This document shows, in pieces, positions 36,710-47,574 of a DNA stretch of 64,000 nucleotides. The notes under the pieces are model-generated. The model saw nothing but the letters and a program-made list of their open reading frames with translations, ran no database searches and had not been told where the DNA came from. Within the stretch, counting starts at the first letter, position 1; the number at the start of each line of letters is the position of its first letter. This stretch comes from Methylotenera sp. (GTDB lineage Bacteria > Pseudomonadota > Gammaproteobacteria > Burkholderiales > Methylophilaceae), in the NCBI GenBank assembly GCA_013141495.1, contig JABFQV010000007.1, positions 62,001 through 126,000 on the forward strand. The letters run 5' to 3'. A program made the position numbers and the translations under genes.

Positions 36710-38296
36710 TTGACTATTGAAACAACAACATCACTTAACTTTAACGAGTTAGGCTTATCCGAACCTATTTTGCGCGCCATTGCTGACGCGGGCTATACTT
36801 CACCAACCCCAATCCAAGCCAAAGCCATTCCGCAAGTATTAAGCGGTGGTGATTTACTGGCAGGCGCGCAAACCGGCACGGGTAAAACCGCTGGTTTTAC
36901 TTTGCCTATTTTGCATATCCTCAATCAAAAACCTTTGAGCGAAGTTGCTAAGGGCCGTCCGCGTTGCCTCATGCTTACGCCCACGCGCGAGCTGGCAGCA
37001 CAAATTGAAGAATCCGTAAAAACTTACGGCAAATATCTGCCGCTGACTTCTACCGTGATTTTTGGTGGTGTGAATGCTAACCCGCAAATTGCGCGTTTAA
37101 AAAAGCCGCTGGATATTTTAGTCGCCACCCCTGGCCGCCTGCTTGATCACGCGAATCAAAAAAATGTTGATTTATCTGGCGTTGAAATACTAGTACTGGA
37201 TGAAGCCGACCGTATGCTGGATATGGGCTTTATCCGTGACATTAAAAAAATATTGGCTATGTTGCCAAAGCAGCGCCAAAACTTATTATTTTCAGCCACC
37301 TTCTCTGACGAAATTAAAGCGCTGGCCGATGGCTTGTTGCATAACCCGGGCTTTGTTGAAGTCGCGCGCCGCAACACTGCCTCTGAGCTGGTTGAACAAA
37401 CCGTACATATGGTGCCACAAGCACATAAGCGCGATTTAATGAGCCATTTGATTAAGCATCACGATTGGAAGCAAGTGCTGGTATTTACCCGTACCAAACA
37501 TGGCGCAAATCGCTTGGCTGAAAAGCTGATTAAAGATGATATTCAAGCTGCTGCGATTCATGGCAATAAAAGCCAAGGTGCGCGCACTAAAGCCCTGGCA
37601 CAATTTAAAGATGGCAGCATGCGCGTATTGGTGGCGACTGATATTGCAGCGCGTGGATTGGATATTGACCAATTACCGCAAGTGGTGAATTTTGAATTAC
37701 CTAATGTACCTGAGGATTATGTGCATCGTATTGGCCGTACCGGCCGTGCAGGTAGTAGCGGTGCTGCTGTATCACTCGTTGACCGTGAAGAGCTCAAACT
37801 TCTGAAGGATATTGAAAAACTCATTAAACGTGAGATTCCAAAGGTAATCGCTGAAGGGTTTACGCCCAATGCAAACCCTGAACCTGAAGCGCCACGCGCA
37901 CCAAGGCAGCCACATGGTCGCCCACCGCGTGGACATCAACAAAAAACACAAGGCGCAGCAAATAATACAGAAAACGGCGCGGGTCAAAAAACGGCGCGAA
38001 ATCAAGGGCGCGATAAACAGCCAGCGCGAAATCCTTCAGCATCAAACACAGAAGGACGACCATCACACAAGCCTGGCAATCAACAACCACGTAACGCTCA
38101 AGGTAATGCGCAAAATGCACCGACCAAGCTTTTATCTGAAGCCGCTCGACATCAAGCCATGCCACAACCTGCTTTATTTGCACCACCCAGCCCTAACCGC
38201 CATCAGCCAAATCGTCAAAACACCAATCATGGCAGTGCTGGCAGAAGCAATAACAACCCAAACAGCCCGCACCGAAGCGGTGGCAGAGGTCGTTAA
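36710..38296 (+). CDS. rhlE: DEAD-box RNA helicase, RhlE-type
   Basis: 528-residue ATP-dependent RNA helicase. The motifs in order are Q motif [14 protein letters not shown]...PTPIQ, motif I AQTGTGKT, Ia [20 protein letters not shown], then [15 protein letters not shown] and [10 protein letters not shown]. The C-terminal 140 residues are low complexity, rich in Asn, Gln, Arg, Pro and Gly, and end in RSGGRGR; this kind of tail binds RNA and can drive condensate formation. It starts with TTG, supported by CTGGAG eight bases upstream. The role is rRNA or mRNA remodelling, often at low temperature (family knowledge). Confidence 0.95.
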   Translation: MTIETTTSLNFNELGLSEPILRAIADAGYTSPTPIQAKAIPQVLSGGDLLAGAQTGTGKTAGFTLPILHILNQKPLSEVAKGRPRCLMLTPTRELAAQIEESVKTYGKYLPLTSTVIFGGVNANPQIARLKKPLDILVATPGRLLDHANQKNVDLSGVEILVLDEADRMLDMGFIRDIKKILAMLPKQRQNLLFSATFSDEIKALADGLLHNPGFVEVARRNTASELVEQTVHMVPQAHKRDLMSHLIKHHDWKQVLVFTRTKHGANRLAEKLIKDDIQAAAIHGNKSQGARTKALAQFKDGSMRVLVATDIAARGLDIDQLPQVVNFELPNVPEDYVHRIGRTGRAGSSGAAVSLVDREELKLLKDIEKLIKREIPKVIAEGFTPNANPEPEAPRAPRQPHGRPPRGHQQKTQGAANNTENGAGQKTARNQGRDKQPARNPSASNTEGRPSHKPGNQQPRNAQGNAQNAPTKLLSEAARHQAMPQPALFAPPSPNRHQPNRQNTNHGSAGRSNNNPNSPHRSGGRGR

Positions 38297-38458
38297 AACT
38301 TAAACACAGTCATTCTGCAACAAATTTTTATATATAAACTTACGCGATAATCTGCCATTATTTTAAAAATAATGGCAGGCTTTGTTTAAGCATTCCCGAA
38401 AAATAGATTAAAATTCTAGCCTTAATATTTTACAAAGCCCCACTTCAAGGATTTAACC

Positions 38459-38938
38459 ATGCAAATTACCATGAACACTGTTGTCACCATGACTTATGAA
38501 TTAAAAGATGCCGATGGCAACGTGCTTGAATCAAGCAACGAACCAGTCGCTTACTTACATGGCGGTTACGATAATATTTTCCCTAAAGTTGAAGAAGCTA
38601 TGCACGGTAAAGATATTGGCGATGTGGTGATTGTGGATTTACAGCCTGCCGATGCTTTTGGTGAATACGATGAAGAGTTGGTGCAAATTGAGCCGGCAAG
38701 TGCTTTTCCAGCTGAAGAACTCAAAGTAGGTATGCAATTTGAAGGCGAAGATGAAACAGGTGAAGTGATTTTATACTCAGTAACAGAAATCGCAGATGGC
38801 AAAGTAATTGTCGATGGCAATCATCCTTGGGCCGGTGAACGTGTAGTCTTTACTGCCACCATTACCGATGTACGTACGGCAAATAAAGAAGAAGTTACGC
38901 ATCAGCACGTACATGGCGCCGGTGGTCATCACCACTAA
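38459..38938 (+). CDS. slyD: FKBP-type peptidyl-prolyl isomerase SlyD
   Basis: 159-residue cytosolic isomerase and metallochaperone. The FKBP part shows TMTYELKDADGNVLESS and PVAYLHGGYDNIFPKVEEAMHGKDIGD (landmark), with the IF insert domain between (EELKVGMQFEGEDE) and VDGNHPWAGE after it. The tail HQHVHGAGGHHH is a short His-rich metal-binding end, shorter than in E. coli. AAGGA lies eight bases upstream of the ATG. It is monocistronic, with a terminator immediately downstream. Confidence 0.95.
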   Translation: MQITMNTVVTMTYELKDADGNVLESSNEPVAYLHGGYDNIFPKVEEAMHGKDIGDVVIVDLQPADAFGEYDEELVQIEPASAFPAEELKVGMQFEGEDETGEVILYSVTEIADGKVIVDGNHPWAGERVVFTATITDVRTANKEEVTHQHVHGAGGHHH

Positions 38939-38976
38939 GGCGCCACATAAGCTGATTTTTAGCCTTTGTGTCAAAC

Positions 38977-39005
38977 AAAAAGCACCGCTAATTGCGGTGC
39001 TTTTT
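38977..39005. terminator. Bidirectional terminator between slyD and mutS
   Basis: AGCACCGC / GCGGTGCT stem with a 5-base loop, flanked by an A run on the left and a T run on the right. It therefore works as an intrinsic terminator for slyD (plus) and mutS (minus), whose stop lies a few bases away at 39009. Confidence 0.9.
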
Positions 39006-39008
39006 TTA

Positions 39009-41642
39009 TTAAATTAAACCTTTTAACTTATACAATAAATCCAATGCCTGCCTAGGCGTTAAATCATCTACCTGTAACGACTCTAACTCACTTAATGCAG
39101 GATGCAATTGCACCTCGGCTTCTTGCTCATTGTGCATAAACATATCCACCTGTGGCACGGATTTAGCATCCTGATTAGCCACTTGGTTAAGCTCTAATTG
39201 TGCTAATTTTCTTTTGGCGGCGGTGATAACGGATTTTGGTATCCCTGCTAATTGGGCGACTTGCAGACCATAACTTTGATTGGCAGCACCCTCTTCCACT
39301 TTATGCATAAACACGATGCTATTACCGTGTTCAACTGCGTCTAAATGCACATTAACTGCGTATTTAAACTCATCTACAATGCGCGTCAGCTCAAAATAAT
39401 GAGTAGCAAACAAAGTGTAAGCTCTGTTTTTTTCCAATAGCTGTTTAGCCACAGCCCATGCCAAACTTAGGCCATCAAACGTAGAAGTACCGCGACCAAT
39501 TTCATCTAGCAGCACCAGGCTTTTGTCTGTGGCGTTGTGCAAAATGTTAGCAGTTTCGGTCATTTCCACCATAAACGTAGAACGCCCACCTGCCAAGTCA
39601 TCAGAGGCACCAATACGCGTCATGATGCGGTCAATTTCGCCGATTTGAGCCGAAGTTGCTGGCACATAACAGCCACAATGCGCGAGCAGCACAATCAAAG
39701 CCGTTTGCCGCATAAAGGTGGATTTACCGCCCATATTCGGGCCTGTTATCAACAGCAATTGACGATAAGGATTGAGCGTAACATCATTGGCAATAAACGG
39801 CTGCCCGGAAAACTGCATGGAAAGCTGTTCAACTACCGGATGACGACCACCTACAATTTCAATACCCGCCTCGGCAATAAACTGTGGGGCAACATAATTT
39901 AAGCTCTCGGCACGTTCAGCAAAACAACATAATACATCCAAGCTCGCCACCGCGCCCGCATTGGTTTGTAGCATTACGATGTGCTGACTGAGCTGCGTTA
40001 GCACTTGTTCATACAGCATTTTTTCACGCGCCAAGGCGCGGTCATTTGCACTCAGCACTTTGTCTTCAAAGGTTTTGAGTTCTGGCGTAATAAAGCGCTC
40101 AACATTTTTGAGTGTTTGACGACGCCTATATTCAGCAGGCGCGTTTTCAGCCTGGGTGCGGCTCATTTCAATATAAAAACCATGCACGCTGTTGTATTCT
40201 ACTTTTAGGTTGGCAATGCCGGTACGCGCTTTTTCAGCAGCTTCAAATTGCAACAAAAAATCACCGTGATTGGTTTGTATCGCGCGCAGCTCATCTAATT
40301 CGGCATCATAGCCATCGGCAATCACACCGCCTTCACGCAGTACCACGCTGGGTTCTGCTTTAATGGCACTGGTGAGCAGTGTCATAAGCGCCTCTGGTGC
40401 CGTCAAATGCGCGCCTAGCGTTTGTAGCAAACTTGCTGGCAGGTTTTGAAGCTGTGCTTGCAATAAAGGCAATTGTTGCAAGCTCATTGCCAAGCCTGAC
40501 AAATCACGTGGTCGCGCTGTTTTTAACGCGATGCGCGCGGTAATCCGCTCAATATCCCCTATCGATTTTAACGACTGCCGCAACCCTGAAAACCGATGAT
40601 GTTGAAACTTGTCACTTTGCATCAAATCAGCAATCGCCTCATGTCGCTTCATACTCAAATTTCGGTCTTGCAAGGGTCCATGCAGCCAATGCCGCAACAA
40701 GCGTGCGCCCATTGCCGTTTGCGTAGTATTGAGCAGCGAATATAGCGTAGGACTAGGCTCTCCACGCAAGGTCATATCAATTTCTAAATTGCGACGTGTA
40801 GCAGCGTCTAACTGAAGATAAGCACTGGTTGCTTCTACACTAATGGCATTGATATGCGGCAAGGTGGAGCGTTGTGTATGTTTGACGTAATCGAGCAAGG
40901 CACCCGCCGCACAGATTGCCGGTTTTAGATTGGCGCAACCGAAACCATTCAGGTCATAAGTATTAAACTGCTTGGTCAGCGTATTAAATGCGCTGTCAAA
41001 ATCAAACTGCCATGGGCTTAAACGCTTTTTTGCAACCTTGTTCAAACTCAAAGCCGCATGGGTAAAATCGTCAGCTAATAATATCTCGCTTGGGGCAATG
41101 CGCTCAAGCTCCTGACCTAACAACCCCACCGCAATTTCACTTAAAATAAAACTGCCTGAAGCCAAATTCAAGCGCGCAAGACCAATCAATCCATCCGCCT
41201 GAAAAATACTTAACAATTGATTATCACGGGATTCATCCAGTAACGCCGCATCAGTTAAAGTGCCAGGCGTTAAAATGCGCGCAACTTCACGTGCCACAGG
41301 GCCTTTACTGGTAGCCGGATCGCCCACTTGCTCACAAATAGCTACCGCCTCGCCCAGCTTGGTTAACTTCGCCAAATACCCTTCAGCCGCATGGTAAGGC
41401 ACTCCCGCCATTTTAATCGGTTGCCCATTACTGCTGCCACGGTGCGTTAAAGTAATACCAAGTAACTTGGATGCTTTTTCAGCATCTTCAAAAAATAGCT
41501 CGTAAAAATCCCCCATGCGGTAAAACAGCAACATATCTGGATGCTGTGCTTTAAGCCCTAAATACTGGCGCATCATAGGGGTGTGGTTTTCAAGAGCCTC
41601 GGAAACACTAGCCATCTCATTGTTTTTTTGTTTTTTTTTCAT
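39009..41642 (-). CDS. mutS: DNA mismatch repair protein MutS
   Basis: Binds mismatches and starts methyl-directed or nick-directed repair. 877 residues from the ATG at 41642. The mismatch-binding motif is in [13 protein letters not shown] (Phe-Tyr-Glu after GD), the Walker A is [13 protein letters not shown], and [14 protein letters not shown] is present. The start is chosen because codons 1-22 align exactly in length with the 22 codons of the pseudogene remnant at 43835-43918, both ending ENHTP. In-frame Mets at 41678 and 41654 are less likely. Codons 2-8 contain A9 and A7 runs that could slip. A hipBA island lies directly upstream. Confidence 0.96.
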   Translation of the reverse strand: MKKKQKNNEMASVSEALENHTPMMRQYLGLKAQHPDMLLFYRMGDFYELFFEDAEKASKLLGITLTHRGSSNGQPIKMAGVPYHAAEGYLAKLTKLGEAVAICEQVGDPATSKGPVAREVARILTPGTLTDAALLDESRDNQLLSIFQADGLIGLARLNLASGSFILSEIAVGLLGQELERIAPSEILLADDFTHAALSLNKVAKKRLSPWQFDFDSAFNTLTKQFNTYDLNGFGCANLKPAICAAGALLDYVKHTQRSTLPHINAISVEATSAYLQLDAATRRNLEIDMTLRGEPSPTLYSLLNTTQTAMGARLLRHWLHGPLQDRNLSMKRHEAIADLMQSDKFQHHRFSGLRQSLKSIGDIERITARIALKTARPRDLSGLAMSLQQLPLLQAQLQNLPASLLQTLGAHLTAPEALMTLLTSAIKAEPSVVLREGGVIADGYDAELDELRAIQTNHGDFLLQFEAAEKARTGIANLKVEYNSVHGFYIEMSRTQAENAPAEYRRRQTLKNVERFITPELKTFEDKVLSANDRALAREKMLYEQVLTQLSQHIVMLQTNAGAVASLDVLCCFAERAESLNYVAPQFIAEAGIEIVGGRHPVVEQLSMQFSGQPFIANDVTLNPYRQLLLITGPNMGGKSTFMRQTALIVLLAHCGCYVPATSAQIGEIDRIMTRIGASDDLAGGRSTFMVEMTETANILHNATDKSLVLLDEIGRGTSTFDGLSLAWAVAKQLLEKNRAYTLFATHYFELTRIVDEFKYAVNVHLDAVEHGNSIVFMHKVEEGAANQSYGLQVAQLAGIPKSVITAAKRKLAQLELNQVANQDAKSVPQVDMFMHNEQEAEVQLHPALSELESLQVDDLTPRQALDLLYKLKGLI

Positions 41643-41797
41643 CAACTCATTCATAAATGTTAGCTCAAGTAAGCGCATTAAAACCCACTCAAACCCATGT
41701 TAACTAGTAATTTCGCAGCCTAATATACTTTCAACCAAATTGAATGCATAACTTAGGTTACATTTTTAAATCGCTGAGCCAAGGACACATTCTACCG

Positions 41798-41944
41798 ATG
41801 AAAATGACTCTCAACCAAAATATTGCTCTAAGACTTACGTTAGATAAAAAGCCATACACCATCCTAGATGGAAAAGTTGAATACATAGGCAACCCAAAAG
41901 ATGCAGACTATATTTTATACGATGATCACAGAATAGTGCGATGA
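41798..41944 (+). CDS. Hypothetical small ORF upstream of hipBA
   Basis: 48-residue ORF starting MKMTLNQNIALRLTLDKKPY. It has no recognisable domain. AAGGA lies 15 bases upstream of the ATG, rather far. It lies within the island between the mutS start and hipB. Its mixed hydrophobic and polar pattern is compatible with a real small protein, but support is weak. A longer in-frame start at 41744 exists. Confidence 0.25.
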   Translation: MKMTLNQNIALRLTLDKKPYTILDGKVEYIGNPKDADYILYDDHRIVR

Positions 41945-42022
41945 GTGTTACCTTGACACATGAGTTATTAGGTTAACTCAAAAAACACAAGTATTGCGTA
42001 CCCATTAAACAATGATTACAAT

Positions 42023-42042
42023 CTATAAAAATTAGTTTATAG
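42023..42042. promoter_or_regulatory. Candidate HipB operator
   Basis: CTATAAA-AATTAG-TTTATAG, a perfect 7-bp inverted repeat with a 6-bp spacer, 8 bp before the hipB ATG. HipB repressors bind such palindromes in front of their own operon. Binding is inferred. Confidence 0.55.
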
Positions 42043-42050
42043 GTACAAAT

Positions 42051-42374
42051 ATGCCAAAGAGAGTTCCAGAAGACACCCCAATTCCATTGCCTGTTGCTGA
42101 TTTAGTTCAGCGCTGGGGTAAGACAATCCGCGCACAACGTCAGGCAAGAAAAATACCAATGCGCGATTTCGCACATCGTATTAATGCCAGTTTAAATACA
42201 TTGCAACGAATAGAGCACGGTGAGCATTCAGTACAAGCAGGAACTTATCTCACGGCAATGATGACATTGGGCATCATGGAGCAATTTTGCCCAGCTCCAG
42301 ATGCTTCATTCATGCAGAGCTCTGTAGAAAGAGTTCGACTTCCAGCATCAAAGGATAATGATGACTACTTCTAG
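42051..42374 (+). CDS. hipB: HipB-type antitoxin/repressor
   Basis: 107-residue XRE-family HTH protein. The helix-turn-helix is clear: LVQRWGKTIRAQRQARKIPMRDFAHRINASLNTLQRIEHG (about residues 18-58, landmarks). The C-terminal part (TYLTAMMTLGIMEQF) is helical. Its gene overlaps hipA by 17 bp, the usual antitoxin-first order. In the family it binds HipA and represses the operon. N-terminal residues before the HTH are Pro-rich. Confidence 0.88.
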   Translation: MPKRVPEDTPIPLPVADLVQRWGKTIRAQRQARKIPMRDFAHRINASLNTLQRIEHGEHSVQAGTYLTAMMTLGIMEQFCPAPDASFMQSSVERVRLPASKDNDDYF

Positions 42375-43629
42375 TGTTTACGTTCATTTACAAAGGCCAG
42401 ACAATGGTGAATGGGTAACGGTTGGCAGATATACACTAAATCGCCCAGAGACTAATAATGGCATTGTGGCTGGCTCATTTAAATATGCCCCTTCTTATTT
42501 AGAGGCTGATCATCCATGGGCCATTGACCCCATTAACCTAGGCAAACTTGATACAACACCTTACGCAGCACCAAGATACAATGGTCTCACAGATGTTTTG
42601 CGGGATATTGCACCTGACGCCTGGGGAAAGTTTCTATTACAAAAAGAGCACAACCTCAGTGCCAATGCGCATGAGTTTGAATATTTGATCAATTCAGGCA
42701 ACGCTGATCGATGGGGTGCTTTGGCTATTGGTCTTAACAAAAAGCCTAGCACATCAACGATTGCAAGCCCTAAGATGCCTAAATTGGCAGACATGGTTGA
42801 AGAGTTGCAACTTATGTCTAGCCGGCAACCAGCAAAACATGTGGAACTTAGAAAGCGGTTAATGAAAACCTTAAGTTCTGGCGGTGCCAGGCCGAAAGCG
42901 ACTGTTCGTGATGGAAATGTTTTTTGGCTGGTCAAACCAACCATTAACACTGACACCAGAAATATCGCACTCATTGAGTATGCATGCATGCGAATGGGAT
43001 CTCGTGCAACATTGAATATGGCTGAAACTGCCCTGCATCAGGATCATGCTAGAACAGCCGTTTTAGTGAAAAGGTTTGATAGAGCAGACGACCAACGGCA
43101 TATGGTCTTGAGTGGCGCATCAATATTGAAAACAGAATATCCCGCAAAATTGAGCGTTAATCAAAACAATGCGAATTGGAGCTATCCATTATTAGCACAA
43201 TCATTACGCTTGATTGGTGTGCCTGATGTAGATTTGATGGAATTATTTGGAAGAATGTTATTTAATGCCCTGATTGGCAATGACGATGACCATCCAAGAA
43301 ATCATGCAATAGTTTGGAGTCAAAGCGAAAAAAAATGGCGCCTCAGCCCGGCCTTCGATGTTGTACCAAACATGGAAGAAACACCCAGAAACTTGTCTAT
43401 GCAGTTATCTCAAGGACGATGGGATATTTCTTATGATGCACTGTTTTATGATTGGAAGTATTTTGGATTTGCTAACAAAGCAGCAACACATCATTACGCT
43501 AAACACTTAATAGCTGCAATTATCGATTCTAGCAATCTCCTTGAGAGGGATGGTCTTTTAGCGGAGGATGCAGAATTAATTAGGTCACGTATTCAATCTG
43601 TAGCACACCAACTTAATCCGCAAGCTTGA
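42358..43629 (+). CDS. hipA: HipA family serine/threonine kinase toxin
   Basis: 423-residue HipA-like kinase. The N-terminal part contains VYVHLQRPDNGEWVTVGRY and LPDAWGK-like DIAPDAWGKFLLQ; the kinase core has GGARPKATV (the P-loop-like segment), the catalytic loop FNALIGNDDDHPRNHAI and the metal-binding SPAFDVVP. All catalytic residues look intact. E. coli HipA phosphorylates glutamyl-tRNA synthetase and causes persistence; other members act on other synthetases, so the target is not certain. It overlaps hipB by 17 bp and is part of an island next to mutS. Confidence 0.92.
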   Translation: MMTTSSVYVHLQRPDNGEWVTVGRYTLNRPETNNGIVAGSFKYAPSYLEADHPWAIDPINLGKLDTTPYAAPRYNGLTDVLRDIAPDAWGKFLLQKEHNLSANAHEFEYLINSGNADRWGALAIGLNKKPSTSTIASPKMPKLADMVEELQLMSSRQPAKHVELRKRLMKTLSSGGARPKATVRDGNVFWLVKPTINTDTRNIALIEYACMRMGSRATLNMAETALHQDHARTAVLVKRFDRADDQRHMVLSGASILKTEYPAKLSVNQNNANWSYPLLAQSLRLIGVPDVDLMELFGRMLFNALIGNDDDHPRNHAIVWSQSEKKWRLSPAFDVVPNMEETPRNLSMQLSQGRWDISYDALFYDWKYFGFANKAATHHYAKHLIAAIIDSSNLLERDGLLAEDAELIRSRIQSVAHQLNPQA

Positions 43630-43834
43630 TGACTTCATGAGGGTACTGAATTTTGTACAAATAGTTTGGGCGGGATGAATCCGCAAAAGCATGCAAATGG
43701 TAACTCACAACTTTCCAATACATCTGCAAAAGAATTAAGGTGGGAAAAATGTAGCCTATACGCAGCCCAATAAAAATATTTCATTAAAATTTAAATAAAA
43801 TTATTTTAAAATCAATTAGTTAATTTTTTAACGC

Positions 43835-43918
43835 AAATACTGGCGCATCATGGGGGGTATGATTCTCAACGTCTACCGGCTGATTTGCAGTGGTGTTACT
43901 ATTTTGCTTGGTAGTCAT
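43835..43918 (-). pseudogene. Frameshifted remnant of a mutS 5' end
   Basis: Read on the minus strand from the ATG at 43918 it encodes MTTKQNSNTTANQPVDVENH followed by TP, then a single extra C, then MMRQYL in another frame. Apart from the extra C, this matches MutS codons 1-28, whose copy reads MKKKQKNNE...ENHTP then MMRQYL. The two loci share an identical 17 bp, AAATACTGGCGCATCAT, at 41560-41576 and 43835-43851, in the same orientation. Homology stops right after it. The N-terminal DNA is diverged, so this is not a recent copy. Confidence 0.8.
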
Positions 43919-43940
43919 TCAATGATTCGCAGGTTCTAGA

Positions 43941-44137
43941 GTGGGTATATTTTAACCCAGACTTTCCATTAGGACTTGGAGTGGCAACGCCGCACAGTTT
44001 GATGGGTTTTTTGTGCAGATTTTATGGGCAATAGTCGTTCTATTGACAGAAAATATGCACAGAAAAGACGCAAAATGGGCAAGTTGTCATTCAAGTAGAG
44101 GCAAAATCGCCTAATGGAAAATCTGGGTTTAACCCAC
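43941..44137. mobile_element. 197-bp element with terminal inverted repeats (MITE or IS remnant)
   Basis: The left end reads GTGGGT, then TTAACCCAGACTTTCCATTA; the right end, in reverse complement, reads GTGGGTTAAACCCAGATTTT, then CCATTAGG. The ends pair over roughly 28 bp, with a five-base insertion in the left copy. There is no transposase and only a doubtful minus-strand ORF. No clear target-site duplication was found. It lies between the mutS remnant and the sulfide operon. Confidence 0.7.
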
Positions 44138-44166
44138 TTAAACCTATCAAACACGCATGGCAGACA

Positions 44167-45453
<1,287 letters not shown>

Positions 45454-45497
45454 TTAAAAATTGTGGATTGATCGACAAAATTCCACGTAGGTATAAA

Positions 45498-45908
45498 TCA
45501 CTTCGTTGTTTTTAGCCCGTCTTTATCCCAAGCCATAATACCGCCAGTTAAGTTATATACTTTGGTAAAACCTGCCGCTTGCAGGGTGCTAGCCGCCTTT
45601 GCTGAACGCTTGCCACTGCGACATTGCACTACCACATTGCTATCTTTATATTGTGCAAGCTCACCTAACCTGCTTTCAACTTGTGCCAGCGGGATGTGTA
45701 TCGCACCAGCGATATGGCCCTCTTTCCATTCACTATATTCACGCACATCTACAATAATAGCTTTTTGCTCAGAGAACATTTTTGCAACTTCGCTCGGCGT
45801 TACTGAGGCGACATTTGAGGGTTGGCAACCCGCTAATAACAGCGTCGCTGAAAATGCTGCAATTGAAACACTTTTAAAAAAATTTTGATTAGCGCTTTGA
45901 TTGGTCAT
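45498..45908 (-). CDS. Rhodanese-domain lipoprotein
   Basis: 136-residue single-domain sulfurtransferase. The signal peptide ends in the lipobox LLLAGC, with the lipid-modified Cys at position 28, so it is anchored in an envelope membrane. The rhodanese domain shows IIVDVREYSEWKEGHIAGAIHIP (landmark), with the catalytic Cys96 in QCRSGKRS. It lies between the TolC-like gene and sqr, 24 bp after the former. Persulfide from SQR is a likely donor or acceptor, by inference. Thiosulfate or glutathione persulfide could also be substrates. Confidence 0.92.
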   Translation of the reverse strand: MTNQSANQNFFKSVSIAAFSATLLLAGCQPSNVASVTPSEVAKMFSEQKAIIVDVREYSEWKEGHIAGAIHIPLAQVESRLGELAQYKDSNVVVQCRSGKRSAKAASTLQAAGFTKVYNLTGGIMAWDKDGLKTTK

Positions 45909-45932
45909 TACTTTTCTATCCTTTTTTAAAAT

Positions 45933-47324
45933 TTACTTAGCATTAAGTAACTGATTGATTTCTTGCAATCTAGGTTCACCTAACTCACCCGCTGCCGCTG
46001 AAAGGTTAAGCAAGGCCAGCAACACTTGATAACGGCTGCGATAAAGTGCAAGGCGTGTGTTGTAAAGCGCTTGCTCAGAATTCAGCACATCTAGCGTGGT
46101 GCGGTCACCCACATCGCGACCGACGCGGGTGGAGTCAAGTTTAATTTCGGCGGAATGTTCAGCCTGTTCCAGCGCTTTCACTTGCCCCTGCCCTGCAGTG
46201 ACTGCCAGCCAAGCAGACCTTGCCTCGCGCGCCGCCTGCTGGCGCACAAATTCGGTTTGATAGCGAGATTTTTCTTCTAGCGCAAGCGCTTCATGGTAAC
46301 GGGCATCACGCATACCACCGCTATACAGAGGAATAGTCAGTTGCACCCCGAGGCTCAGCTGACGATTGGTCACATCGGCATCACTGCCGCCCAGGCCCTG
46401 CAAACGCTCTCCGCCTGCAAGCGCCACTAAATTAAGCACGGGGGAATATTTAGCTTGGAATTTACCGCTCTCTGTGTGGGCAATTTCTTGCTGCAACTGC
46501 TGTGCATGCACCAACGGATGATCAATTTGTGCACGTGCCAGCCAGCTCTGCAAATCACCGTTAGCGACACTTGCCAGCTTAGTTTTCTGCGGCAATTGCA
46601 CCAATGCGGCATCCTGATTGCCCGTCATATCAGCCAAAGCTGCGCAGGCAAGCTGCAGATTGCTTTCGGCCTCAAGCACTTGCGAAGCGAGTAAATCGTA
46701 GCGCGCCTGCGTTTCATGTGTATCAATAATGGCCACATCACCCTCTTTGAAGCGCGCTTTGGCACTCGCCAGCGCCTCGCTCACTGTAGCCTGCTGGGCG
46801 AGCAAGGTTGCCAGCGTATCGGTCGCCAGTAGCGTATCAAAATAGGTTTGTGCTACGCGTTGCATAAGCTGCTGTTCATCTAATGTCAATTGCACTTCAG
46901 CCAACTGTGCTTGCTTGTTAAGCTGCGTGGCAGAGCCATTGCGCGCGGCGTCATAAAGCGGATACTCAGCGCGCAGATTCAGATTAAGATTCAGTCCGGC
47001 ATCTGTTCTAGTGCGGAAATCTGTGGTGCCACTTGCACCAGCACCACCTCCAGCAAATTGTGCATTTGAAAATTGCGCATTGCTGATTTTATTATCGCTA
47101 CTCACCCCCGCCATGCCTGTATTAAGCATCACTTGCGGGCTTTTTAGTGCTTGTGCCTGTAAGCTTTTAGTGCGTCCAGCTTCGGCACTGGCGCGAGCTG
47201 CGGCAAATTGCGGATCGTAAACACGCGCCGCTTGCCATGCTTCTAATAGATCAAAAGCATACGCCTGGCTGGCAAGCAACGTCAGCAGTAACAGTGAAGC
47301 CTGAGCAGATTTTTTCATCAACAT
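45933..47324 (-). CDS. TolC-like outer-membrane efflux protein
   Basis: 463 residues from the ATG at 47324, with a signal peptide ending in SQAYA. The mature part starts FDLLEAWQAARVYDPQFAAARA, the usual TolC beginning, and contains the paired OEP repeats; DVLNSEQALYNTRLALYRSRYQVLLALLNL (landmark) lies near the end. This is the TolC/AggA rather than the NodT lipoprotein type, since no lipobox is present. AGGGTG lies 13 bases upstream. It supplies the outer-membrane channel for the RND pump encoded upstream in the same operon. Confidence 0.92.
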   Translation of the reverse strand: MLMKKSAQASLLLLTLLASQAYAFDLLEAWQAARVYDPQFAAARASAEAGRTKSLQAQALKSPQVMLNTGMAGVSSDNKISNAQFSNAQFAGGGAGASGTTDFRTRTDAGLNLNLNLRAEYPLYDAARNGSATQLNKQAQLAEVQLTLDEQQLMQRVAQTYFDTLLATDTLATLLAQQATVSEALASAKARFKEGDVAIIDTHETQARYDLLASQVLEAESNLQLACAALADMTGNQDAALVQLPQKTKLASVANGDLQSWLARAQIDHPLVHAQQLQQEIAHTESGKFQAKYSPVLNLVALAGGERLQGLGGSDADVTNRQLSLGVQLTIPLYSGGMRDARYHEALALEEKSRYQTEFVRQQAAREARSAWLAVTAGQGQVKALEQAEHSAEIKLDSTRVGRDVGDRTTLDVLNSEQALYNTRLALYRSRYQVLLALLNLSAAAGELGEPRLQEINQLLNAK

Positions 47325-47338
47325 GGTTAGATGCACCC

Positions 47339-47548
47339 TTAGCAACCTGCGCGTACACCAAATTTGCGCAAAATATTTTCCATCAAACACCAGTTAGTCA
47401 AACCGCTTTGAAACAGATTCACCCCAATAAAAGCGGTAAAGTACAACCAGTATTTATTCACAAATAAGGGGCTTTCCGGCACGCCAAGCGCAAGTGATAA
47501 TAAAATCAATAAGCCAGCAATCACACGAACTAATTTCCATGAAGTCAT
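47339..47548 (-). CDS. DUF2892 family two-helix membrane protein
   Basis: 69 residues with two membrane helices (LVRVIAGLLILLSLALGV and YWLYFTAFIGVNLFQSGLT) and a C-terminal WCLMENILRKFGVRAGC. This matches DUF2892, the membrane part of YgaP-type rhodaneses. Here it is a separate protein, and the rhodanese is a separate lipoprotein two genes further on. The conserved Cys in NWC and the final Cys could handle persulfide. It lies 27 bp after the RND gene and 14 bp before the TolC gene. Confidence 0.85.
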   Translation of the reverse strand: MTSWKLVRVIAGLLILLSLALGVPESPLFVNKYWLYFTAFIGVNLFQSGLTNWCLMENILRKFGVRAGC

Positions 47549-47574
47549 TATTAAACTCTCCTAATTAAATTTAT

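Noticed and set aside
43969-44154. 61-codon minus-strand ORF in the inverted-repeat element
   Set aside because: Runs through the element's end into flanking DNA and has no transposase motif; more likely chance.
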